Origin: Parabacteroides sp. TM07-1AC | GTDB lineage: Bacteria; Bacteroidota; Bacteroidia; Bacteroidales; Tannerellaceae | NCBI RefSeq assembly: GCF_003480915.1 | Contig: NZ_QUKD01000001.1 | Span: 372,001 to 436,000 of the forward strand | Reading direction: 5' to 3' | Length of the DNA: 64,000 nucleotides | Shown here: positions 35,138-43,631 of the stretch, piece by piece | Layout of the letters: each line of letters starts with the position of its first letter | How positions within the stretch are numbered: the stretch's first letter is position 1 | The notes under the pieces: model-generated | Database searches by the model: none | Told to the model about the DNA's origin: nothing | What the model saw: only the letters and a program-made list of their open reading frames with translations | Made by a program: the position numbers and the translations under genes

Positions 35138-35209
35138 TTCGGATGGAATTCCGGTTTCTTCCGAGAGAAATTCTTTTTTCATCCGAATGGAACGGTTTGC
35201 GGACCGTTC
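35138..35209. repeat. Two hairpins in the gap between V-ATPase B and D genes
   Basis: GAACGGT/ACCGTTC (35190-35209) starts directly after the subunit B stop codon. TTCGGATG (35138-35145) pairs with CATCCGAA (35180-35187). These may be intercistronic RNA structures that adjust subunit output. Confidence 0.5.
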
Positions 35210-36529
35210 TTACTTTTTCCAGTATTTGTCTACCAACTCCTGCTTGATATTCACTTCCGCCGGTTTGAAGTATTCGCCGAACAAGCCCCATGCCACGTCG
35301 AGCATTTCGGTTGTGTCGAGGTTTACGTCGATAGCCAACAGCTTTTCCGAATAATCCTTTGCAAAAGACAGTGTACGGTTGTCGTAGTCCGTCAAGTCGA
35401 AACCATTCTCCATCTTGGTCTTTGCATTGGCAGCATCGGCATACAGACGAACGGCAGCATTCATCACCTGCGGGTGATCTTCGCGTGTCTTCTTTCCTGT
35501 TACCAGCTGTTTCAAACGTGACAAGCTTCGGAACGGGTCGACGATTACTTTACCGACATCGCTATCACGGCGCAGATACAACTGACCTTCGGTGATATAA
35601 CCGGTATTATCAGGCACGGCGTGTGTGATATCGCCACCGGACAAAGTCGTTACCGCAATAATGGTAATGGAACCACCTGCCGGGAACTGTACCGCCTTTT
35701 CGTAGATCTTTGCCAAGTCGGAATAAAGTGAACCCGGCATAGAGTCTTTCGACGGGATCTGGTCCATACGGTTCGATACGATCGCCAGGGCATCCGCGTA
35801 GTTGGTCATGTCGGTCAACAATACCAGCACCTTTTCATTCTTTTGTACGGCGAAGTATTCAGCAGCCGACAGCGCCATATCCGGAATAAGGATACGTTCT
35901 ACGGACGGGTCTTCGGTTGTATTGATGAAGCTCACGATACGATCGAGTGCACCGGCGTTGCTAAATGTATTTTTAAAGAACAGGTAGTCGTCGTTGGTCA
36001 TACCCATACCACCAAGGATAATCTTATCCGATTGGGCACGCAGGGCTACCATCGCCATCACCTGGTTGAACGGCTGGTCAGGGTCGGCGAAGAACGGGAT
36101 CTTCTGTCCGGTTACCAGCGTATTGTTCAGGTCGATACCGGCAATACCCGTAGCGATCAGTTCTGACGGCTGTTTACGGCGAACCGGGTTTACAGACGGG
36201 CCACCGATTTCCACTTCCGTTCCTTCCGGGATCGGACCACCATCGATCGGGTCGCCATACGCATTGAAGAAACGTCCGGCCAACTGGTCGCCTACTTTCA
36301 GCGTAGGCGCTTTGCCCATGAATACCACTTCGGCATTCGTACGGATACCTTCCGTACCGGAGAACACCTGCAGCGTAACCTCGTCACCGATGATCTTTAC
36401 CACCTGTGCCAGCTTGCCGTCTACGGAAGCCAGCTCGTCATACCCAACTCCCGTTGCCTTCAGCGAACAGGTAGCTTTCGTGATCTGGGTAATCTTCGTA
36501 TATATTTTTTGAAATGCTTTTGTTGCCAT
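35210..36529 (-). CDS. V-type ATPase subunit B
   Basis: The 439-residue non-catalytic subunit of the A3B3 ring. It has an alpha/beta ATPase fold without a Walker A motif; LVTGQKIPFFADPDQPFNQV stands in its place near 140. Other typical parts are VLLTDMTNYADALAIVSNRMDQIPSKDSMPGSLYSDLAKIYEKA near 230-275 and LSRLKQLVTGKKTREDHP near 345. It lies 8 bases after subunit A. Confidence 0.95.
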   Translation of the reverse strand: MATKAFQKIYTKITQITKATCSLKATGVGYDELASVDGKLAQVVKIIGDEVTLQVFSGTEGIRTNAEVVFMGKAPTLKVGDQLAGRFFNAYGDPIDGGPIPEGTEVEIGGPSVNPVRRKQPSELIATGIAGIDLNNTLVTGQKIPFFADPDQPFNQVMAMVALRAQSDKIILGGMGMTNDDYLFFKNTFSNAGALDRIVSFINTTEDPSVERILIPDMALSAAEYFAVQKNEKVLVLLTDMTNYADALAIVSNRMDQIPSKDSMPGSLYSDLAKIYEKAVQFPAGGSITIIAVTTLSGGDITHAVPDNTGYITEGQLYLRRDSDVGKVIVDPFRSLSRLKQLVTGKKTREDHPQVMNAAVRLYADAANAKTKMENGFDLTDYDNRTLSFAKDYSEKLLAIDVNLDTTEMLDVAWGLFGEYFKPAEVNIKQELVDKYWKK

Positions 36530-36537
36530 ACGTTCTG

Positions 36538-38295
36538 TTATTTTTCCATACGCTCTGCGAGCAGGGCGTCGAGTTGATCGTTGAACTTCTTAAACTGATC
36601 GCTTTCGTATTCGGAATAGTTCATCTGCTTGAAGATGTTGATCATCTGTTTGAAATATTCCATTACTTCGAGGAAGGTGTCGAAACGGAATTCCGCATGA
36701 CAGATCTTCACCACCTTGTCCAGCATAAATTCCTGACGGGCCAGCGGTGTCACGGCATCGATCGCGTCGAACGCATCCTGTTGCAGGATCACGAAGTCGA
36801 TCAATTCCGATTTCCAGAAAGTAACATGGTATTCTACAGGTACACCGTCGTCACCCAGGATGTTGATCTGTTCGGCAATTTCCTTACCACGCAACATACG
36901 GGTCTTGATCTCGTTTACCTTGTCGATCCATTCCGGAGAGATATGTTTAGCGATATATTCCTGAAATTCGGGATATTCCAGATATTTTGAATAACTGTCG
37001 ATCGGGTTTACGGCCGGATAACGTTTACGGTCGGCACGTTCCTGCTCCAAAGCGTAGAAACAACGGGCTACCTTCTTCGTATTTTCCGTTACCGGTTCTT
37101 TCAGGTTACCACCGGCGGGCGATACCGTACCGATAAAGGTTACCGAACCTGTCGCCCCATTATTCAAATGAACGAAACCTGCACGGGCATAGAAGTTAGC
37201 CACGATTGCAGACAAGTCCATCGGGAATGCATCGGGTCCCGGAAGTTCTTCCAGACGGTTAGACATCTCACGCAAAGCCTGTGCCCAACGGGAAGTAGAG
37301 TCCGCCATCAACAATACCTTCAGTCCCATGCTACGGTAATATTCAGCCAGAGTCATCGCCGTATATACGGATGCTTCACGGGCTGCCACAGGCATGTTTG
37401 AAGTATTGGCGATAATGATGGTACGTTCCATCAATTTACGTCCTGTATGCGGGTCGATCAGTTCGGGGAACTCGGTAAAGATTTCCACTACCTCATTCGC
37501 ACGTTCACCGCAGGCAGCGATGATCACGATATCGGCTTCCGCCTGTTTGGAGATAGCGTGCTGAAGCACAGTCTTACCTGTACCGAACGGGCCGGGAATA
37601 AATCCTGTACCGCCTTCGACGATCGGGTTTACCGTATCGATTGTACGAACACCTGTTTCCAGCAATTTGTATGGACGAGGTTTTTCTTTATAACAAGTGA
37701 TGGCTCTCTTTACCGGCCAGCGCTGTATCATATTAATATCGATATCCTTACCATCTTCGTCTGTCAATACAGCGATCGTCTGGTTGATGGTATATTGTCC
37801 GGCTTCCACCAGGCTCTTTACAGTATAAGTGCCTTTAAACGTGAAAGGGACCATGATCTTGTGAGGCTGGAAGTTTTCATCCACTTCGCCCAACCAGTCA
37901 CCGGCAGTCACTGTATCGCCTACCTTCGCCAGCGGCTTGTAATCCCACAATTTATCGTTATCGAGTGCAAATGTATATTCACCACGTTTCAGGAACACGC
38001 CGTCCATTTTATCCAGGTCATTCTGCAAACCGTCGTAGTTACGCGACAGCATACCCGGCCCCAATGTCACTTCAAGCATGTGCCCTTCAAACTCGGCTTC
38101 GTCACCTACACGCATCCCACGTGTACTTTCAAATACCTGTACAAAGGCATCTTTCCCTATTACTTTAATAACCTCCGCCATCAGCTTTACGCCTCCTACG
38201 GAAATGTAACAGATTTCATTTTGAGAAACCGGCCCATCCACCTCGACGGTTACCAGGTTGGATACGATTCCTCTAACAATTCCTTTCGTAGCCAT
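36538..38295 (-). CDS. V-type ATPase catalytic subunit A
   Basis: A 585-residue catalytic subunit that hydrolyses or makes ATP. Walker A is GPFGTGKTVLQHAI near 235, followed by CGERANEVVEIFTEFPEL near 260 with the catalytic Glu and MADSTSRWAQALREMSNRLEE near 330. The bulge domain specific to V-type A subunits is present between about 110 and 190. It lies 2 bases after the DUF2764 gene and 8 before subunit B. Confidence 0.96.
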   Translation of the reverse strand: MATKGIVRGIVSNLVTVEVDGPVSQNEICYISVGGVKLMAEVIKVIGKDAFVQVFESTRGMRVGDEAEFEGHMLEVTLGPGMLSRNYDGLQNDLDKMDGVFLKRGEYTFALDNDKLWDYKPLAKVGDTVTAGDWLGEVDENFQPHKIMVPFTFKGTYTVKSLVEAGQYTINQTIAVLTDEDGKDIDINMIQRWPVKRAITCYKEKPRPYKLLETGVRTIDTVNPIVEGGTGFIPGPFGTGKTVLQHAISKQAEADIVIIAACGERANEVVEIFTEFPELIDPHTGRKLMERTIIIANTSNMPVAAREASVYTAMTLAEYYRSMGLKVLLMADSTSRWAQALREMSNRLEELPGPDAFPMDLSAIVANFYARAGFVHLNNGATGSVTFIGTVSPAGGNLKEPVTENTKKVARCFYALEQERADRKRYPAVNPIDSYSKYLEYPEFQEYIAKHISPEWIDKVNEIKTRMLRGKEIAEQINILGDDGVPVEYHVTFWKSELIDFVILQQDAFDAIDAVTPLARQEFMLDKVVKICHAEFRFDTFLEVMEYFKQMINIFKQMNYSEYESDQFKKFNDQLDALLAERMEK

Positions 38296-38297
38296 AA

Positions 38298-39167
38298 TTA
38301 TTTATTATTGTTTCTTTTAAATTCTTCCAACGCATTATCACTTCCCTTCTTCATCGCTCCTACTATTTCGCGGAAAGTCTTCTCGCCTGTCACCCTATCC
38401 AGCGTAACCCAGCGTTCGATCATTTCCAACTTTAGTAAATAAGCGAACACACTTTCGATATCGAAAGTCTTGAAGAACGTATTATCGTCCAGCCATTTCC
38501 ATTTCAGCAAATCCACTTTCTTTTCGCGGGCCATCAGGTCGGGCTCTTCAGCAATGCGTTGCAGATCGGGCAGATAGTCTACCGCATCTCCCAATCCGAA
38601 ATCACGGGCATTGGAAGTACGGATAGCCTCGGCTACCTCGTTGTTTCCCACTATATATTCTGCTTTATCAAATCCATACTTACGGCAGGTTATGGCGGTC
38701 AGCATGTTATTGATATTGAGGTTCAGTTCAAACCAGTTACGGATGAAACCGTTGCTGCATTTCATCGCATAGTCGTAATAAAGGGCTGCCAGACGGTCTT
38801 CCCAGGAGATCGTTTGTTTTTCCTCTTTCTTCTGGCTATCCAGATACTGTTTGAAGAACTCTATGAAATAAGGAGGAATCTGTTTGTTCTTAGGCGGCTT
38901 CTCGCCATCCTTCAAAGCATCGAACAGACTTTTGTACTCGTCGTATGTTATACTTCCCTTTTCATCCGGGTCACTGTCCGGACGCTGTGAGAAACTAAGC
39001 AGGTTCTTATTATCGAATTTGAGGAAAAACAAGTCTACCAGCTTCTTATCACGGGACGTAAGAATACCGTCCAACTCCTTTCTGAATTCAGAAACGGAAT
39101 AGGTCAGCTTACTATCATCCAATGATATATTAGGGAGTCCGGCAATCAGACAGTAGTATTTACTCAT
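38298..39167 (-). CDS. DUF2764 protein, probable V-ATPase subunit (C-like)
   Basis: A 289-residue soluble, helix-rich protein beginning KYYCLIAGLPNISLDD, matching DUF2764. The gene is packed between subunits E and A (1 and 2 bases apart). A standard subunit C gene is missing from the operon. Length, helical content and position fit a diverged subunit C, which joins the rotor ring to the D shaft. That assignment is inference from context and not from visible motifs. Confidence 0.85.
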   Translation of the reverse strand: MSKYYCLIAGLPNISLDDSKLTYSVSEFRKELDGILTSRDKKLVDLFFLKFDNKNLLSFSQRPDSDPDEKGSITYDEYKSLFDALKDGEKPPKNKQIPPYFIEFFKQYLDSQKKEEKQTISWEDRLAALYYDYAMKCSNGFIRNWFELNLNINNMLTAITCRKYGFDKAEYIVGNNEVAEAIRTSNARDFGLGDAVDYLPDLQRIAEEPDLMAREKKVDLLKWKWLDDNTFFKTFDIESVFAYLLKLEMIERWVTLDRVTGEKTFREIVGAMKKGSDNALEEFKRNNNK

Positions 39168-39168
39168 A

Positions 39169-39759
39169 TCAGAACAACATTTCTACCAGCCCGGGACGCA
39201 GGAATTCTTTAAAGAATGCAACAAACTCGTCTTCCCCGAAGCTTACTTTATAGGATCCGTCGGCAGGAATAATGGTAAAATCGGCTTTCTTTCCGCTTAC
39301 TTTTTCTATTTTCACGCCACCGTCGAGCAACGATTTGGCATTTGCTTCAAAATATTTAGTTAATGCATCCGCATCGGCTGTCTGGATAGTGATCGCTTCT
39401 TTCTTAGCCCATTCCTTAGCCATTTCAAGGATCACCTTCTGCATAAATGCAGTGTCAGAAACGATCGCTTTCACATTCGAGGAAGTAATCTTTCCGGTTA
39501 TAAGGTTTACCACTTCGCTCTTCAGCGCTTCTACAGCCTGGGTAGCGAATAACTTCAGTTCGGCTTCTGTATTCTTTTTCAGCTCGGCAGCTTGTTTTTG
39601 TGCTGCTGCAACAATACGTTTTGCTTCCGCTTCCGCCTCGCTAACAATCGCTTGTTTCTGAGCATTCGCATCGGCAATGATCCGTCCAGCTTCTTCGTTC
39701 CCCTTCTCTACTCCTTCTTTGTAGATCTTGTCGGTCAGTTCCTGAATCTTTGTATCCAT
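39169..39759 (-). CDS. V-type ATPase peripheral-stalk subunit E
   Basis: A 196-residue protein. Residues 1-85 form a long, alanine-, lysine- and glutamate-rich helix (IIADANAQKQAIVSEAEAEA, then AAAQKQAAELKKNTEAELK). A mixed alpha/beta head ends ISFGEDEFVAFFKEFLRP-like. This is the E subunit that pairs with G/H in the stator. It is the first gene of the operon; the minus strand carries TAACTTTG at 39816-39809 as a -7 box. No separate G/H gene was seen. Confidence 0.88.
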   Translation of the reverse strand: MDTKIQELTDKIYKEGVEKGNEEAGRIIADANAQKQAIVSEAEAEAKRIVAAAQKQAAELKKNTEAELKLFATQAVEALKSEVVNLITGKITSSNVKAIVSDTAFMQKVILEMAKEWAKKEAITIQTADADALTKYFEANAKSLLDGGVKIEKVSGKKADFTIIPADGSYKVSFGEDEFVAFFKEFLRPGLVEMLF

Positions 39760-39808
39760 TTCTATATATATTTATTAAATTGTATTTTTCAATAATATTA
39801 AACGCCTA

Positions 39809-39896
39809 CAAAGTTATTCTTTTCTGTGAATAAACATTGAAATAAATGTAAAATCAAGCTAAAAAATAAAACGCTATAAATTAATTTTTAATTTTG
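39809..39896. promoter_or_regulatory. Divergent promoters of the V-ATPase operon and the GNAT gene
   Basis: CAAAGTTA at 39809-39816 is TAACTTTG on the minus strand. TAATTTTG at 39889-39896 on the plus strand lies 21 bases before the acetyltransferase ATG. Confidence 0.5.
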
Positions 39897-39917
39897 CTCG
39901 TCTAAAATTCGCATAAT

Positions 39918-40421
39918 ATGTTCTCAATTAGAAAAACGACAACAGATGATGTCCTGTTAATCAGAAACTTGGCATCTCAAATATGGGAGCCTACTTATGG
40001 CTCTATCCTCTCCCGCGAGCAGCTCGACTACATGTTCGAGATGATGTATGCCCCGGAAAGTATTCTCAATCAAATGAATGAACTTCATCACGAGTTCTTC
40101 ATTATCAACAAAGACGGCGAGCCTTCGGGTTATCTCTCTATCGAAACGGTAGAAAAAGACTTGTACGAGTTCCAGAAAATCTATTCACTCCCCTCTTTGC
40201 ATGGTTCGGGTATCGGACGTTTTATCATCGAACAGGGAGTTGCTTACTTGAAAAGTATCCATCCGGGACCATTTACTGTCGAGCTGAATGTAAACCGCGA
40301 AAACCCGGCTCTCGGTTTTTATAAGCATATGGGCTTCCATGAACATGCAACACGCGATTTCCATATCGGTAATGGGTATTATATGAATGATTACATTATG
40401 CGGATGGAGGTGCCTAACTAA
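39918..40421 (+). CDS. GNAT family N-acetyltransferase
   Basis: A 167-residue cytosolic acetyltransferase. The acetyl-CoA pyrophosphate loop is LPSLHGSGIGRFIIEQGVAYL near 95-115, and the C-terminal ELNVNRENPALGFYKHMGFHEH is the typical GNAT motif B end. The acceptor is unknown. It stands alone, divergent from the V-ATPase operon. An inverted repeat TAATCTGTAAG/CTTACAAATTA (40422-40452) directly after the stop codon may terminate it. Confidence 0.9.
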   Translation: MFSIRKTTTDDVLLIRNLASQIWEPTYGSILSREQLDYMFEMMYAPESILNQMNELHHEFFIINKDGEPSGYLSIETVEKDLYEFQKIYSLPSLHGSGIGRFIIEQGVAYLKSIHPGPFTVELNVNRENPALGFYKHMGFHEHATRDFHIGNGYYMNDYIMRMEVPN

Positions 40422-40452
40422 TAATCTGTAAGTACTTAGAGCTTACAAATTA

Positions 40453-40693
40453 TCACTTTCGCGCACATATTATTTACCATTTAAAGCGTGACAGGCAAAA
40501 GCGCGTATTTGTGACAGACTGCAACTACTGATTATCAAATGCCAGAATAAGCTTACAGGACATTACTATGACAGGTGTTTGTACAGTCTCTTTAATATAG
40601 AATAAATATTATATATAATAAATACAAAGGGAGGATGATAAAAAATTCAAGAAAATCTCCTCTCTGAAAAAAGCATAGGACTTTACAAATGTT
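40453..40693. other. Gene-free stretch upstream of the radical SAM operon
   Basis: No gene, RNA or clear repeat was seen in this part. The repeats and promoter of the next operon follow. Confidence 0.5.
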
Positions 40694-40753
40694 AAGACTG
40701 GACTTTTAAAGAGAAAAGACTGGACTTTTAAAATCAAAAGACCGGTCTTTTTT
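40694..40753. repeat. Three palindromic repeats with exact 22-bp period
   Basis: AAGACTGGACTTTTAAA at 40694, again at 40716, and AAGACCGGTCTTTT at 40738, each exactly 22 bp apart (two helical turns). The third is a perfect 16-bp palindrome with one more A in front (40736-40751). The array ends about 35 bases before the -7 box of the next operon, a typical activator position. Confidence 0.8.
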
Positions 40754-40788
40754 TAGAGGAAATAATTGCGTTTTAACTTCAAAACAAC

Positions 40789-40796
40789 TATCTTTG
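40789..40796 (+). promoter_or_regulatory. -7 promoter box of the TonB-domain/radical SAM operon
   Basis: TATCTTTG lies 24 bases before ATG 40821. The earlier ATG at 40794 lies inside the box, so it is not the start. Confidence 0.6.
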
Positions 40797-40820
40797 GAAA
40801 ACACTAAATCTGAAGAAGTT

Positions 40821-41360
40821 ATGAAGAAAAAAGCCTATCAACTACTATACCATATTTTATCGACCTGCAGCAATAGATTTAACAATAAATTGCTTATCCG
40901 ATGTAAACTAATCATAGGTAGTTCGTTGCTATTATTGAACAATGGATATGCTCAAAGCAAGCAGGAACAATCTTCCAATGCTTCCTCTCCTTTACAACAA
41001 GATACCATTCAAGCGAAGGACGATCATAGCCAAATATTCTGTTATGTAACGGAAACGATGCCGGAATTTCCAGGAGGGCAAGGTGAACTTTTGAAATATC
41101 TGAAAGAAGAAGTTTCCAAATATGCTCCTTCCGATTCGTGGAATGAAGGACGAATAACCGTCTCTTTCGTTGTCGATAGTGTGGGAAAAATCTGTGATCC
41201 TGAAGTTTTCCGATCATTAACGATTGAACAGGATTCTATCGCAATTCAAATTATTAAAAATATGCCGGACTGGTCGCCCGGTAAACAAAGAGGAAAGCCA
41301 GTGAGAGTAAAATACACGGTTCCTATAACATTCAAGAATTTCAAAAAAGATAAAGAATAA
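40821..41360 (+). CDS. TonB C-terminal-domain protein paired with a radical SAM enzyme
   Basis: A 179-residue exported protein. The N-terminus MKKKAYQLLYHILSTCSN is followed by RFNNKLLIRCKLIIGSSLLLLNNGYAQ, an unusually long leader whose NKLxxRxKLxxGSxLLLL pattern resembles the start of Bacteroidota proteins encoded beside radical SAM enzymes (the rSAM/lipoprotein pair, as I recall TIGR04133/TIGR04134). Here there is no lipobox Cys; AQ suggests ordinary signal cleavage. Residues 80-175 are a TonB C-terminal domain (MPEFPGGQGELLKYL ... GRITVSFVVDSVGKICDPEV ... VKYTVPITFK). No proline-rich linker is present, so energy transduction is doubtful. Confidence 0.8.
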   Translation: MKKKAYQLLYHILSTCSNRFNNKLLIRCKLIIGSSLLLLNNGYAQSKQEQSSNASSPLQQDTIQAKDDHSQIFCYVTETMPEFPGGQGELLKYLKEEVSKYAPSDSWNEGRITVSFVVDSVGKICDPEVFRSLTIEQDSIAIQIIKNMPDWSPGKQRGKPVRVKYTVPITFKNFKKDKE

Positions 41361-41373
41361 AAACAAAAGAATA

Positions 41374-42399
41374 ATGGATGTTTCTTTTCTTGAATATGCA
41401 ATAATAGAACTTACTCAGGTCTGTAATCTGCGATGCTTACATTGTTATAACCATTGGAAATCAGGAAAAAGTACGGCAAAGGTTTCGGCTCATTCTTACA
41501 GGAAGACATTCAACTTGCTCGATTATTTGTTGCAACATACTAATGTCAAAAATATTGTTTTCACAGGCGGGGAACCGACCTTGGCTGATCGTTTCAGTGA
41601 ACTTGTTTTACATGCTAAACTGAATGATAGGAAAGTAACCCTAATAACAAATGGGAATGGCCCTGAAAAGATATATAACCAATTGGTATCTCTACATATA
41701 GACCAGTGCGAGATATCTATTCATGCCTCAAACCCAACTATACATGACAGGATAACCGGCATATCCGGTTCGTGGGATAATGCAATAGCAACCCTACGGT
41801 TAATGCTGGCTAACAAAATAGCAGTGACCCTGATTATCGTCGTTACTTCTATCAACTGGGCTTACGTTGCTAAAACTATCCGTTTCTTTTATGAAATGGG
41901 TATCCGTCATATGATGGTAAACCGTTACAATGTCGGTGGAGAAGGCCTTAAACATATTCATTTATCGACAACAAAAGATGAACTACAACAGGTGTTTTCC
42001 GAGATCGATCAATTGGCGGAAAAGCATTCTATTCGGATCGTATCGGGGGTTTGTACCCCTCATTGCTTACTCAATCCGGAAGATTACCCTCATATTGGCT
42101 TCGGTTCATGTTCAGGAAATGTATACCAACGCCCTCTCACATTCGATCCGGACGGGAACCTGAGAATGTGCAACCACTCTCCAGTTATTGCAGGTAATAT
42201 TTATCAGCAGTCGTTTGAAGAAATCTTCAGTTCCGATTATGTGAATGAATGGGACTGTTTAGACGAAATCGATCATTGTAGTAAATGCCCGCTTCTATCA
42301 GCCTGTAAAGGAGGATGCAGAGCTGCCTCCGAACAGATGGGATCGACTCTTAAAAATGCAGATCCAATCATTGAAGCACTTGGATTAAAATATATTTAA
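41374..42399 (+). CDS. Radical SAM/SPASM domain enzyme
   Basis: A 341-residue cytosolic radical SAM enzyme. The [4Fe-4S]-SAM motif CNLRCLHC gives C17, C21 and C24; the SAM-binding GGEPTL follows near 70. The C-terminal SPASM region has GSCSGN, RMCNHSP and CSKCPLLSACKGGCRAAS, enough cysteines for auxiliary clusters. SPASM enzymes usually modify peptides or proteins. It starts 13 bases after the TonB-domain gene, making that exported protein or its leader the likely substrate; this is inference. Heme-maturase and coenzyme PQQ-like systems share the fold but not this context. Confidence 0.88.
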   Translation: MDVSFLEYAIIELTQVCNLRCLHCYNHWKSGKSTAKVSAHSYRKTFNLLDYLLQHTNVKNIVFTGGEPTLADRFSELVLHAKLNDRKVTLITNGNGPEKIYNQLVSLHIDQCEISIHASNPTIHDRITGISGSWDNAIATLRLMLANKIAVTLIIVVTSINWAYVAKTIRFFYEMGIRHMMVNRYNVGGEGLKHIHLSTTKDELQQVFSEIDQLAEKHSIRIVSGVCTPHCLLNPEDYPHIGFGSCSGNVYQRPLTFDPDGNLRMCNHSPVIAGNIYQQSFEEIFSSDYVNEWDCLDEIDHCSKCPLLSACKGGCRAASEQMGSTLKNADPIIEALGLKYI

Positions 42400-42432
42400 T
42401 TATATTCGTAAATAATTTAATACTTAAATACC

Positions 42433-43545
42433 ATGAAACACTTCATCACAACCGTATGCCTCTTGATTTGTATAACAACCAGCAGCCTCTCTGCACAAAC
42501 AAACGTAAATCGGCTAGACAGCATTATCCCCACCCGAGGTCTGGCAATAGCTGCACCTTCCGTACAGAAGATGGATCTTTTCCTGAAATTTATAGAAGAA
42601 GAACTGGCTCCCGGACATTTCAATCTGCTTATTCTGCGGGTAGACTGGAATTACGATTACCAATCGCATCCGGAATTAAGTGATCCCAACCCACTTACGC
42701 TTCAGGATGTAAAACGTATTGTCACCACCTGCCGGAAACATAACATACGGATAGCTCCACAGATAAACCTGCTCGGTCATCAGTCATGGGCAGAAACAAC
42801 TTATGCCCTGCTTCGGGTGTATCCGGAATTTGATGAAACGCCTCATGTAGACACTAAGAACTATACAGGATGGCCTAATCCGGATGGTTTATACTGCAAA
42901 AGTTATTGTCCGCTCCATCCCGATGTACATAAAATTGTATTTGCCCTGGTCGACGAACTGACAGACGCTTTCGAAACCAATCTGTTTCATGCCGGCATGG
43001 ATGAAGTTTTCTATATCGGCGATGATAAATGCCCTCGTTGCAGCGGTCGGGATAAAGCCGAATTATATGCAGGAGAAGTGACTAAAATACAAAATCATCT
43101 GGCACTGCAAGGCAAGCGGTTAATGATTTGGGGCGACCGGCTGATCGATGGAAAAACGACCGGTATCGGTGCCTGGGAAGCCAGCATGAATAACACCTAC
43201 CGTGCAATAGACCTTATCCCCAAAGAGGTTTTCATATGCGATTGGCATTACGAGCGTCCGGAACAGACTGCCGTATATTTTGCCATGAAGGGATTCGACG
43301 TAGCCACCTGCCCCTGGCGTAAACCGGAAGTTGCCCTCAAACAACTGGACGACATGAAACGTTTCCGTCAGCAATCCGGCCCTCAAATGAGTAACCGTTT
43401 CCAGGGTATTATCGAAACCGTATGGTCAGGTGCCGATCGTTTTCTGGAAAGTTATTATAAGCCGGAAACATACCAACAGGATATATCGGAAGCTGTTGTG
43501 ATCAAAAAATTGATCGAGGCTTATAAAGAAATGGATAATAAATAG
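42433..43545 (+). CDS. Secreted GH20-like glycoside hydrolase
   Basis: A 370-residue exported protein (signal MKHFITTVCLLICITTSSLSA). The barrel resembles GH20: NLLILRVDWNYDY near 55, RIAPQINLLGHQSWAE near 105, and the catalytic-pair-like HAGMDEVFYIGDDKCPRC near 185, where Asp-Glu corresponds to the GH20 acid residue pair. It lacks the N-terminal GH20b domain and is shorter than ordinary hexosaminidases, so substrate and activity are unproven. It follows the radical SAM gene by 33 bases and a terminator lies downstream, so it may be part of that operon. Confidence 0.8.
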   Translation: MKHFITTVCLLICITTSSLSAQTNVNRLDSIIPTRGLAIAAPSVQKMDLFLKFIEEELAPGHFNLLILRVDWNYDYQSHPELSDPNPLTLQDVKRIVTTCRKHNIRIAPQINLLGHQSWAETTYALLRVYPEFDETPHVDTKNYTGWPNPDGLYCKSYCPLHPDVHKIVFALVDELTDAFETNLFHAGMDEVFYIGDDKCPRCSGRDKAELYAGEVTKIQNHLALQGKRLMIWGDRLIDGKTTGIGAWEASMNNTYRAIDLIPKEVFICDWHYERPEQTAVYFAMKGFDVATCPWRKPEVALKQLDDMKRFRQQSGPQMSNRFQGIIETVWSGADRFLESYYKPETYQQDISEAVVIKKLIEAYKEMDNK

Positions 43546-43580
43546 ATTTCCTGATAAAGTACAGGAATTAATAAACAGTA

Positions 43581-43617
43581 AGGCCGGACTTATTAAAAAG
43601 CCCGGCCTCTTTTTATT
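43581..43617 (+). terminator. Terminator after the radical SAM/GH20-like operon
   Basis: AGGCCGGACTT pairs with AAGCCCGGCCT (one mismatch), followed by CTTTTTATT. The opposite strand has an A-rich flank but less clear T-run. Confidence 0.75.
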
Positions 43618-43631
43618 ATATTACAATCGAT

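Noticed and set aside
37447..38442. Long open frame of 331 codons on the plus strand opposite V-ATPase A
   Set aside because: It mirrors codon structure of the real gene, has no recognisable domain and no promoter.
40821..41360. Classical TonB energy transducer
   Set aside because: No proline-rich periplasmic linker, no ExbBD genes nearby and an unusual leader; only the C-terminal domain matches.
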